Shown here one piece after another: positions 45,988 through 56,507 of a stretch of DNA of 64,000 bases. The position numbers were made by a program, and so were the translations under genes. A model generated the notes under the pieces. It was not told the DNA's origin. It saw nothing but the letters and a program-made list of their open reading frames with translations, and made no database searches. This DNA is from Nyssa sinensis (taxonomy: Eukaryota > Streptophyta > Magnoliopsida > Cornales > Nyssaceae). The stretch covers positions 11,312,062 to 11,376,061 of the forward strand of contig CM018031.1 in the NCBI GenBank assembly GCA_008638375.1, read 5' to 3'. Position 1 is the stretch's first letter. Every line of letters begins with the position of its first letter.

Positions 45988-47401
45988 GGTAGCACAGGTG
46001 CATCAGTTGCAGGAGAAATAGGTGCATATTATGTCAGTAATTTCTTGTGTTATATGCACAAAGAGTTCCCAGCCGACCTCCTCATTATACATACATACAT
46101 ACATAAATATATATATATATATATATGTTACAAAGATTATTTAACTGCTCTGCAAGTCTTGTTTTGTTACCTCCATCAATATTAATTTCCATTAGGAAGG
46201 TATATTAATTCTAATATTTCTTTCAGGAATTCAGTTCAGCCGGAACGTGCTCCAGGTACAAATTGTGGATGTATTTCATGAGCTTTAGTTATGTTTGCAC
46301 AGCATTGGATGGACTGCGTCTTAAAAGTTTTTCTGGTACATCGATCAATATGATGAAGTCATGGGAAGCACTGATATGTCTATAAGCAGTGTAAATGGTT
46401 AGACTGGCTCAACTGGTACTAATTCATTACATGGAAGATAAGGATTTTGTTATGTCATATGTCACTTTCTTTTTACCATGTAGTCTTGTGAATGTCCTAA
46501 TTTGCATTTCAGCGATGGGATCCATTGTACTATGACTGAATGAATGCTCTATATCAGACAGTTGACCTTTTTAAAATCTTTTACTAATATTTCATAGGTA
46601 CCTAATAGTATTAAGGTTTGCATTTGGTTTTTCTTTTTGGTTTGAAGATACATAAATTAGGGATGCAAATAAATTGAACTGTTCTCAAACAACTCAAGCT
46701 AGGCAATAAAAGAGCCAAACTCGAACTGATGATTAGATTTTTTTTGGGATTATTCTCACACGTGTGTTCAAAACCCCCATCCCATACACATTAGGTAATT
46801 ATCGAATCTCGGTATCTCATTATTATTATTATTTTTTACCAAAATTCACAAGATTTTCTCGCGATACTTGTTTTGTATATTTTAGATTCCTAATATGGAG
46901 ATTGCCTTTGTCCATAAACTTTACAGATACGTAAATTTTTTTTTTTTTTTAAATTTGAATCAGGTATTAGTTTCTTTTTTAAAAAAAGAAAAATGAACAT
47001 AAAGAATATTTTAAGAGGATTAATTTTTGACAAACTTAAATAGACCTCTTATTGTATTTTATGGATATTTCATATTCTTCAAACTACAAAATGAAACTTC
47101 TCAACAATTTTCTTACAAAATTATTCATTCTAATCAAATGATGCTTGGTAAGGGGGAACAAAACAAGGAAAAGGGGAAAATAATTTTGACATTAATATCA
47201 TCTCATTTGAGATAAAAATTTAAGAAACATGCTCATTTTAAACTATCATTCCTTCACTCTATTATCATATAAGAAAAATGATTTTCAACTACTCAATAAT
47301 AAATTGACTAGAAATATTGAAAAATTTCTCACAGATTTATAATAAATTAATAGATAAAAATTAAGGATTCGCATATGATAAAATCAATTATTGAGAAATA
47401 T
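45470..47401. other. 3' UTR and flank of the IDN2-like gene
   Basis: A (CT)n run at about 45684-45721 and two (AT)n runs. At 46227-46281 a stretch preceded by TTTCTTTCAG has the form of a possible alternative terminal exon. The rest is non-coding, AT-rich, and shared with the copy C flank. Confidence 0.55.
45838..46127. repeat. 147-bp tandem duplication, only in copy A
   Basis: Two units (45838-45984 and 45985-46127) start TGTGGTAGCACAGGTGCATC and end in an (AT)n run. They differ mainly in microsatellite length and one base (CACAAGGAG versus CACAAAGAG). The corresponding place in copy C (56622-56756) has a single unit. Confidence 0.92.
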
Positions 47402-48035
47402 AACTAAGTAAGATTTCCGCTTGTATATGCTTACGATTTCTTAATAATATTACTTTTTTATCATTATTTTTATTGTTGTATTTATAAAAATTGTTGACTG
47501 TTCCAAAAAAAACATAAAAAAATAACTTTAATCGTTTTGTTATTGCTAAAAAGATAATAAATACTAACTAGTTTACACATGGCTGAAGTTAGAAATTTAA
47601 TTTAGAGCAACAAATTTTGTTCTTTATATTAAATCATAAAATTAAAGTTTTAATAAGAATTAATAATATTTTTAATAGATAACTGAATAATTAATATAAA
47701 AAATTTATAAATTAGACCAAAAAATTACAAATCAAGAAAGAGATTTTAAAAAGTTTATTAAATATCAAAGGAAAATTCTTGTAATTGTCCTATATCACTT
47801 AGGATGTTAGTATAATTATTTATAAGTATAAAATAATAAATTTATATTTTCTATTTATATGAAAATATAAATTTTAATATTATAAATTGTAGAAAAAAAA
47901 TTTCTTGTAATTGTCATATTTATTAAAAAAATATTTATATATGTGTCAATATAATACTGTGCACTCAAACATTTTTATAGAATTTTTAAGTACGTCTAGT
48001 TTTATTTATTGACTTAACATTTACTCGCTCGGAAT
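47402..48035. other. AT-rich spacer between copy A flank and the doubled segment
   Basis: Unique AT-rich sequence with no open frame of interest. No counterpart follows copy C. Confidence 0.55.
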
Positions 48036-48881
48036 AGCCTACACGTGTCACGCCGTCACATCGACAACTTTTCCCTATAGCGGGTGTGTATATACATACC
48101 CAAGACAAAAGGAACGTTTCGTCATGCAGAATCAGAAAAGTCTCTTGACAGTTGATAGTCCTCTCTCTGTTTTCATCAATCTCACCTGTTGCTTCACCAA
48201 AAAAAGGAAAAATGCTGCGTTTTGAAGGTGATTTTATATTGTATCTCTATCAATAGTGATCATTATATATTGCATATGTATGCTCTGTTTATCCATTCTC
48301 GGTAATGTTTTTGGCCTACAGTATCTGTTTTTTTTTTTTTTTCTTTCATATGTATATGCTATTTTTGTTTCCGGAGAGAATGTCAGGACAGAGGGATTGA
48401 AATTGCTTTGTATTTTATTTTCTTTGAAACCAAATGAAGGATGTAAATATGATTCAATAGCCTACACGTGTCACGCCGTCACATCGACAACTTTTCCCTA
48501 TAGCGGGTGTGTATATACATACCCAAGACAAAAGGAACGTTTCGTCATGCAGAATCAGAAAAGTCTCTTGACAGTTGATAGTCCTCTCTCTGTTTTCATC
48601 AATCTCACCTGTTGCTTCACCAAAAAAAGGAAAAATGCTGCGTTTTGAAGGTGATTTTATATTGTATCTCTATCAATAGTGATCATTATATATTGCATAT
48701 GTATGCTCTGTTTATCCATTCTCGGTAATGTTTTTGGCCTACAGTATCTGTTTTTTTTTTTTTTTCTTTCATATGTATATGCTATTTTTGTTTCCGGAGA
48801 GAATGTCAGGACAGAGGGATTGAAATTCCTTTGTATTTTATTTTCTTTGAAACCAAATGAAGGATGTAAATATGATTCAAT
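48036..48881. repeat. 423-bp tandem duplication of a promoter-like segment
   Basis: Units 48036-48458 and 48459-48881 are nearly identical; I noticed one change (ATTGCTTTG versus ATTCCTTTG). Each contains a G-box in ACACGTGTCA (48042-48047 and 48465-48470), a TATATA word about 40 bp further on, and a leader-like pyrimidine-rich stretch. The later half shows loose similarity to the region downstream of copy A's first exon (GGCCTACAGT/GGCTTACAGT, ATGCTCT, CGGAGA.AATGT), so this looks like the 5' region of copy B, doubled. Confidence 0.88.
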
Positions 48882-48912
48882 ATTGCTTATTTTTGACATT
48901 TAAGGATTTTTT

Positions 48913-49111
48913 TTAAAGAATTTGAGGGTGGGTCTTAGCGCATCGGCTGTTCTAGAGACCTAGAGGGAGTTATGGAGACAGTTTACATTAAAACCTCCCT
49001 AGACCCTAAAACCTACAGTGGTGGGTTCGAGGTGCAAAACAGGTCGTGGGAGTAAGATTCCCTCTTTAGACTTTAACCCTCTCTAGATTCCGCACTCCGT
49101 GAGCTAACCCT
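48913..49111 (+). mobile_element. SINE, tRNA-derived type
   Basis: About 199 bp between two copies of TTTAAGGATTTTTT (48899-48912 and 49112-49125), a 14-bp target duplication of the length LINE-type integration makes. Near its start is an A-box-like TTAGCGCATCGG and about 80 bp later a B-box-like GGGTTCGAGGTG, with a T-rich 3' end. The homologous place near copy A (about 39125-39170) lacks the insert. Non-coding. The family is not one I can name. Confidence 0.72.
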
Positions 49112-49125
49112 TTTAAGGATTTTTT

Positions 49126-49884
49126 AAGCATTTCATTATAACAAGAAGCTAACCAGTAGAAAACGTTGGGGGTGATAAAAACCCGAAGCATCACCTCTAA
49201 ATAGTTCGATTTTACTTTATTTCATGATTACCTATTTTCTATGCCTGTGCTTTGTTTGGTTGCTCTGAAGATGTGGAGCAACAATAGAATTATACAATAA
49301 TTGATAAATTCATATATTTTTACAATGTCTTGAGAAATTGAAAGTTTTCAATCAGTCTTTTCTTTTCTTTCCTTCTCCTTCTATTGGTAAATTCGGCAGT
49401 GCGCATCCTTTAAAATATAGTGAATTAATTTGTTCTGTTTACAGTATCTCTATATAAACTCCGTTTTGGGTGGCTGAGAGAGTGGGGAGAAAGAGGGAAT
49501 CAGAGTTTTTGAGTCTTAAAAAATGTAAATTTTCATTCAACCGACCGCAAAACTACTATGTTAGGTTAGCTGGGTGAGATTTGCAGTATTCCAAGTCAAG
49601 GAAACAGTAAACAATTGACTTGAAGTTATTTTGTTTTCCACAATCTTCATTTTGTCATATTTTTCAACACTTTTTCACATTTTTACTCCGACCATCCTAA
49701 TCTTTAAAATCAGTATTCATTCTTCAAATTCCTATTCTTTTTTTTTTTATATATAAAAGATAAAAAATCACATTTTAATAATATCATTTTTATTCAAAAT
49801 GCAATTATTTACCACTTCTTATCCAAATGTTTCTTTAATGGTGGAGATAATTAAATAACAGTTCTTAATAGTGACCAAGGCTTA
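49126..49884. other. 5' flank of decayed copy B
   Basis: From 49126 to about 49620 it matches, with many changes, the leader-intron region of copy A (e.g. CGATTTTACTTTATTTCATGA, ACTACTATGT, TTCCAAGTCAAGGAAACA). After that the similarity stops until 49885, and the part coding for the start codon and zf-XS finger is missing. Confidence 0.65.
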
Positions 49885-50974
49885 TAGAAAAGTATCTTGA
49901 TGTGAAGGGGTCATCATCAAGATCCACAACAAAGAATACTAAGCCTCCTAAGAGCAACGATGTATACGAGCTCTTTGTTTAGCATTGGGTGGGAATTGTA
50001 GGTAATATTCTTATTGAGAGGAACGATGGTCGATATGTCAGGCAAAGTGGTCAAGGCTTAGGGAAGGATTTGACGAGGTAGGGGTGTTGATGTTGGAACT
50101 AATATAGGTTGGTAATTTATAACAACTTTTATATGTAAGTGAGTGAGTGATTGATTAAAGATCATGAAAAAACATACAAGAGAGCTTTTTGAGTACTTGG
50201 AAGACTATGTATGTGAAGAATGAAGATTTGGGATAAACTTCATCAACTTACAAGAAGTACTTATGAATCAAGGCTAAGAGGAACAAGCTAGAAGACAAAG
50301 CAAGCTGGCTAGGACCCTTAAGTGGGTTTAGGCTAGCTTAGGACTTGATTAGAAGTGAATTTAAATCATTTAGATTAGCCTGAGCTATCCCAACACACAT
50401 TGGTCAACTGATGTTTTCCAGAGATGATAGGGTGGTCTAGTCGAACAAGGTATAACAGGAAACATAGAGAGTTGGTCAACCAAAGTTTAGGACAATTGGC
50501 TTAAGGCATAATTGAACAATTAAAATCAACCAAGCCTTGGAGTTGAAAATTTTAAAAGGTCCTATTCCCACCCCCCACCCTTCCTTCACAAAGGGTTTAA
50601 ACCTACGAGGATTCAACCTCAAATGTGATAGTGAGTGTATGCAGTGGTGGAGTTTAACAGAGATTAGTCTAGATCCAGTAATGCAATGATTAGTGAAAGG
50701 ACCATTGAAGCAGAACATGGGAAATAGAGATTATTAGGGTGATGACTTCTGTTCATAAGGTATTGTTGGTGAGCATCTACGAAAGGTTGGAGATCTAAAA
50801 CAATTTGTTATATTGAAGCAGAAGATAATTAAAAAAAACCTACAAAACTTGTGTCAAATCTATCTAATTAATTGAGTAAAAAAATGTGCCTTAAGGAGAT
50901 TGAGTTTGAATATAGCGAATCAATCTTTTTAAGCGAAACTTCAATCTCCCTAAGCAATTTGATGACCCAAAAAG
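49885..50974 (+). pseudogene. Decayed IDN2-like copy B
   Basis: Two blocks match the copy A exon at roughly 75-85% by eye. Block 49885-50093 corresponds to A 40095-40291 and has a Trp codon turned into TAG (49980-49982). Block about 50638-50974 corresponds to A 40340-40710 and has many substitutions and frameshifts. Between them lies unrelated sequence (about 50094-50637). There is no start codon, finger, coiled coil or XH domain. It is much older than copy C, which is joined directly to its right end. Confidence 0.82.
50094..50637. other. Unrelated insert inside copy B
   Basis: About 540 bp with no match to copy A. It is moderately AT-rich, with repeated words around TTGGTCAAC (at 50399 and 50472, TGGTCAACTGA / TGGTCAACCAA). 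No terminal repeats or target duplication were recognised, and no coding potential that I can support. Confidence 0.5.
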
Positions 50975-51606
50975 ATGAGATTTAACCCAGTGAGAGTTCA
51001 TCCTCTGTGGAACTACAGGGGTCATTCAGGGTATGCAGTTGAGTTTAACAGAGATTGGCCAGGGTTCAGTAATGCCATAAAATTTGAGAAAACTTTTGAA
51101 ACAGATCACAGGGGAAAGAGAGATTATTATGGAGCAAAGCACCATGTAGATGAGTTATACGGATGGGTTGCCCGGCAGGATGACTTCCATTCAAAAGGTA
51201 TTACTGGTGAGCATCTCCGCAAGGTTGGAGATCTGAAAACAATTTCTGATATTGAAGCAGAAGATAAGCGAAAAACAACAGAACTTGTGTCAAATCTGAC
51301 TAATGTAATTGAAGTCAAAGAAAAACGCCTTAAGGAGACAGAATGCAAATATAATGAAACATCAATATCTCTTAGCAATTTGATGACCCAAAAATATGAG
51401 ATGCACCGAGTTTATAATGAAGGTAATCTGTTGTGGTTCACTAGTAAAATAACCTGCCTATGCCACTAATCTTTATGTCATAATAATTTAGTTTTTTTGA
51501 ACTTTTTCTTCTGTTTTATTTACCCATCCTTTACCAAGCTCTTGATGCCTTTCATTTTATGTGAACCAGAGATACGAAAGATGCAGCAGAATGCACGTGG
51601 TCAACT

Positions 51607-51722
51607 TGAAAAGATTTTCAAGGAACATGAAAAGATTACATTGCAGTTGGAATCCCAAAGCAAAGAACTCGAGCAGCGTGAGAAGTAAGCTTTGATTTTC
51701 ATGTTCCTTGAAAATCTTTTCA
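51607..51722. repeat. Snap-back inverted repeat in copy C exon
   Basis: A 27-bp exon stretch (51607-51633, starting TGAAAAGATTTTC) recurs as its exact reverse complement at 51696-51722 inside a net 49-bp insertion, next to a repeated CAGCGTGAGAAGTAA-like word (51672-51688 and 51721-51735). Copy A has neither. Confidence 0.93.
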
Positions 51723-54700
51723 GCGTGAGAAGTAACATTGGAGAAAAGGGAGGCCCGAAATGAAAATGAGAGAAGTAAGCTCTATTTTGAGAGGGAAATG
51801 GTAGTGCTTCTTCCTTCTTGCATTTGATTTTCCCTGCATGTTATATAGAATTTCAAGGAATAATAGCATCCCATCTTCCCCCTTATGACTCATTGACTAA
51901 AACAATAATTATAAATGTTTATTTGTTTGGCTGTGGAATGGTGCTAGGAATTGATGGGAATTCCAGACATGCTCCAGGGCAAACTTAAGTGGCTTGTTAA
52001 GTTGGCTTTTATACAAAGTTTGTGCATTTTAAGCAGATACTGTAACTAATAAGGAAAAGGAAAACTAACAATTTGGTGTAAAGAAAATCGTCCTCCTTTT
52101 CTTTATTTAAAATTAGTGTACCCCTTCAGATTTTTAACTGAAATAAGACGTATGCATCTGAAACTGTTCACCTAAATGGACAAGCTTGATTTAATGGAAA
52201 AAATACCAGAAGCTGACACATGTTTGCAATTTTGCATTGGTATCAAACCTTGATATCTCCAAGATATGTTCCTTTTCTTTTATATAGAAATATGATGTAC
52301 TCATAGAAAAAAATGCCAGAGGCTGACACAATAAGCTGTAGCTTTTTTTTTTTTTTTGTGTTGGTTGGTGCTGCCGTCAGCTAGATTAGAAACATTTTAA
52401 TTATGTGTCAACAGTGAATAATTTGTTTTGTTCTTTCAGAATGGGAGAGCAACCTTAGAACAAAAGAAGGCAGATGAAAATGTTTTAAGGCTAGCGGAAG
52501 ATCAGAAGGTATTACACCCTTTTTTTGTGTTTTAACCTATATTGGCAAAACAACAATTATGTGTGTCTAAATCTAGATTTTTTATAATTTTATGATGTGA
52601 TTGTAATTTCTATTCCAGAGAGAAAAAGAAAAACTTCACAAAAGAATTATTGAACTAGAAAAGAAACTTGATGCCAAGCAAGCATTGGAATTGGAGATAG
52701 AACATATGAGAGGGTCTCTTTCAGTAATGAGACATATGAGAGAGGATGGGGATATGGAAGTCAAGAATAAGATAGAAAAAATTCTAGAGGATCTAAAAGA
52801 GAAGGAAGAAGAACTTGAAGATCTGGAAGCATTTAATCAAGCTCTTGCTGTAAAGGAACGCAATAGCAATGATGAGCTGCAAGAAGCTAGAAAGGAGTTA
52901 ATTGACGTAAGTATTTGTTTTCTTCCCCCCCCCCCCCCGGGGGCGCATTTTTCATACAGCCAAAAATGTTTCCCAAAGAAAAAAGAGGCAGAAATCCTTT
53001 GAAGTAACCTTCAACACAAAGCTTCCAAGGATATTTGCATTAATCACGCACTTTGTTCGCTGATTGCAGTAATTATATGAAATAGAGTTAATTCAAAGAA
53101 CCTAAAATTTTGTTACGGTATATCTCCACTTAAAATGTGTAAAACATGACATGAAAATGTGTATAGGATGTCTGATGTCACACATCTGATTTTGGACGTG
53201 TACCGGGAGTGTTTGACAATGAACAGAGTAGTTTTCTAATATATATTTTTACTTTGCTGCTCTGTTATTCAAGTCAAGAATCCATACTTGGAAGCTGTTT
53301 TACATAAAAACTTCATTTCAAAATGAAGTGACTAAAATTTCATTTGCTTGAAGATGAAGTCAGAGAGAACTTTGACATTTTTGAAGAATTCATCCATGCT
53401 CCTTTGTCCTAAGATTTGGATATTCAACAAATCTGGGAATTAGACACACACACTGCACCTTAGAGGAATTTAAGTTTGCTTTTGACATTTTGAATATCCG
53501 ATCTATTATTTGTCTTTTCCAAAAATTCAACTCTTAGAGGTTTTGCCACCACTGTGGATTATGGAGGACTCTAGACGGCCAGAAAACTGAAGATGGAAAG
53601 AAAGAACTGGATATTTAACTTGCCTTAGTGAAACTACCAGTAGGTTGACTAGCTTTGTTGCAGGTTCGCTGATGGCAGAGCTGCCCTAGAAGTAGTTTTC
53701 ATCCTTTTTTGCTATCTCATGTCCAGAAATACAAAACCAGTAATGGATGCTTCCTGTGGAGACTATTTAACAGTAAAAATCAGGTGGCATGGCGAACTTG
53801 TGCATGAATTTTCCAAAAAGCTGTTGCTGCCTCCTTGTACTCTTTAATCCCACTGTACCTGCAAAATGCACAATGTTTGCTAAAAATTAAGAATAGTATG
53901 TCAGTGTAGGTATGAAATGAGATTCCCTTTGTTGGGAGTCATCTGGAAACTAGATGTAAAAACAAGTGGATGATCCTTATAGAGTACACTCTAGGTATTT
54001 GCTCGATAACTTATGGCTGATAGGAATTTAAATTGTCTGAAGTAGGCCATTTCTATTTGAACAGCTGTATAGGTATCAGTTATTGCTAGAGATGATTGTC
54101 TTTATTTGGTATGACTAAATGTGCCTATATTTCCTATGGTTACCAGGCTGAAGATTCATTGTGAATTGTTTTCGTTGTATGCAGTTTTGATTTTCAACTC
54201 ATCTGCCACATTTACTGTATTGTTAAATCTTCAACTCTCTGATTTTGATCTAACTTGAAAGAGTTTCAGTCTTAGTTTCTCATTTCAGCAAGTTCTGCAA
54301 GGTTGGAACGTGTCGGATGACTTCTACAAAGCGGATTAAATGAATCATAATCCCCTGTTCTCAATCTGAACTTATTGTTATTGATTCGTGAGATGTCTTT
54401 TGCAGAAGGCAATGTTTTTAGCACCTTTCTTGCAATGAATCTTCAATCATGACATAATTGACTTATAGTAATGAATAACATATGCTTTCTGTTGCACCAA
54501 GTGACCTACATATACTTAAAAAAACTCCAAGAAATATTTTTGTGCTGCTATCTGTTATGTGGCTTATAATAAAAATTATTTCTTGTGGCTTGTAGTTCTT
54601 GAAGGACGAGTCTTCCCGGGCTTTAATTGGCGTCAAGCGAATGGGAGAGCTTGACCCTAAGTCATTCCATATTGCAACCAAAAGAAAATACTCTGAAGAA

Positions 54701-55006
54701 GAAGCAGACGAGAAAGCTATGGAATTTTGTTCATTGTGGGAGGATTATACAAGGGATCCTAGCTGGCATCCTTTTAAGATTATCACAGTTGATGGCTCTG
54801 AGGAACCTAAGGTATGCATTTCTATAGTATCATTTGCAATTATTTCTTTCTGTTTTGTTGGACTATATTTTTCTCTTGAATAGTACTTGGGCATTTAAAT
54901 AGAATATTAGAATGGCATTGTTCTATGACAATTTTTCTTCAGTGTTACTAAACGTAATAGAGCTTTTTATAGGCAAGGACTTCTAAAATTTATAAATTCA
55001 TGTGAC

Positions 55007-55514
55007 TAGGGATGGAAACAGCCCAACGGGATGGGTTTGGGGTGGGGGACCCCTTCCCCAACCCCACTCCATGAAAAAATGGTTCCCCCAAACCGGTTTA
55101 AATCCCGTGACAAGCGGAGGTTAGTCTCCATTTATTTTTAAACTTTTATTTATTTACTTATTTTATTAAGTTAATTAAAATTAACATATTTTAAACAAAA
55201 CATTATATGTCTTAAAATAAAAAAAATATGCATATTGATAGAGAATTAGAATGACATTATTTTATTTTTTAAACATATAATTCTATCGAGTTTGTAAAAA
55301 CTTTCAATGAGTAACTTAAAAATATCATAAAAAATATTGATTATGTAACCCAAAACTAATTTATTGTTTTATTTTATATAATCAGGGCGGCGCAAGGTGT
55401 CTTCTTCGCAAATCCGTCCCAACCCTAATAGGGTGAAAAAAGTTTTTCCAAACCCATCTCATTAGGAGCGGAGTTGGTGCGTTCCCAACGGGAGAAGTTA
55501 AATTGTCATCTCTT
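55007..55514. mobile_element. hAT-like element in intron 6 of copy C
   Basis: 508 bp flanked by perfect 8-bp repeats CATGTGAC (54999-55006 and 55515-55522). The left end is TAGGGATGGAAAC; the right end in reverse is AAGAGATGACAAT. It is the duplicate of the 44248-44777 element, and here the target duplication is intact. Confidence 0.85.
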
Positions 55515-56205
55515 CATGTGACCATTCCATTAGACATTCTTAATTTCTTATCTATGTGAATATGAAATGGGTAAAGATGTCTCTTGTACTAGGTACAAAT
55601 TATTTCAAGATAGGAAGGATAAAACCATAGTCCAACAGTGCTTTAAAGTTAATACGCAGAGGTGCATCGTTTCAATTATGAGATTGATATGAAAACTAGC
55701 AATTTTCCTACTTCATAAGTACTCATCCGTTTCTTTGTTTCTTCTAAAAGGTTTTCTAATGCAGTAGTTTGGTATTGCAGTAGACTATGCTGTTTTTCAC
55801 ACTACCTAGTTCGTTTACAGAGCATAACCCCTTGTAATGATTTATCCACGGCTTTCTTGGTTGTCTTTGCCCTACTCCCATTTTCTTTTTCCAAATTAAA
55901 TTCCAATTTTTTGTGTGTTACTTCCCTTTTATTCTATGGTTTACCTCTTTATTTGTTTGGGTGTGGTTGCTTAGGAAATTATTGATGAAGAGGATAAAAA
56001 GCTGAGAGAACTAAAAAATGAATATGGTGATGAAGTATTCTTGGCTGTGACAACTGCTTTGAGGGAGATGAATGAGTACAATCCCAGTGGCAGGTACATA
56101 ATACCTGAGTTGTGGAATTATAAAGAAGAAAGAAGAGCAACAGTGAAAGAGGGAATATCATGTGTACTGAAGCAGTGGAAAGTGCTTAAGCGGAGGAGAA
56201 CCTAG

Positions 56206-56469
56206 AGGTCGGTCATAAAATCCCTTGCATAGGCTTGATAATATGCATTATTTTATGTATACGTCACAGATAATTTTCTATTACAAGGACTTACTCTGTT
56301 TTGTTGCTGATATTATTTGGATAAATCATATACTACAATTATATTTGATTATGCTTTTTACGTAGTAGTCTTTATAGTTCAAATGCTAGATGTAAAGCCT
56401 AATTTGGGCACAGGAAAGATCAACTTTTTCAACTTATTTATTAGTACACAACACAATTGGAAGATTGAG

Positions 56470-56507
<38 letters not shown>

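Larger units (their letters stand above)
40292..47401. repeat. Source segment of the tandem duplication (copy A side)
   Basis: 7.11 kb, from the word TTTAACCCAG inside the XS-coding exon to TTGAGAAATAT in the 3' flank. It is repeated in the same orientation at 50981-58031, 10,689 bp away at the start. Exons, introns, the intronic hAT-like element and 3' flank all match with a few percent divergence by eye. Confidence 0.93.
50975..56205 (+). pseudogene. IDN2-like copy C, 5'-truncated and disrupted
   Basis: Exons equivalent to copy A lie at 50975-51422, 51570-51800, 52440-52508, 52619-52906, 54596-54811 and 55975-56205, with splice sites preserved. The copy begins in the middle of XS, at residue [10 protein letters not shown], and lacks the zinc finger. 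XS has also lost one Val codon (GYAVVEF to GYAVEF). The second exon here is 49 bp longer than in A: an inserted stretch brings an in-frame TAA at 51686-51688 and a frame change, so translation from the ATG at 50975 would give about 188 residues ending early in the coiled coil. The remaining coiled coil and XH exons are otherwise well preserved. It is a young pseudogene, or at most a source of a short XS-only protein. Confidence 0.88.

Noticed and set aside
45796..46185. 129-codon frame with a repeated block
   Set aside because: The repeat is the 147-bp DNA duplication ending in AT runs in the 3' flank of the IDN2-like gene; there is no family resemblance or start context.
48256..48903. Two similar open frames of 130 and 74 codons
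   Set aside because: They reflect the 423-bp DNA duplication of a non-coding 5' region; hydrophobic runs come from T-rich sequence.
51682..51723. A 39-bp GTAAGC...TTTTCAG mini-intron in copy C
   Set aside because: It looks like splice sites but is far below the size plant introns need, and its removal would not restore the frame; it is a by-product of the templated insertion.
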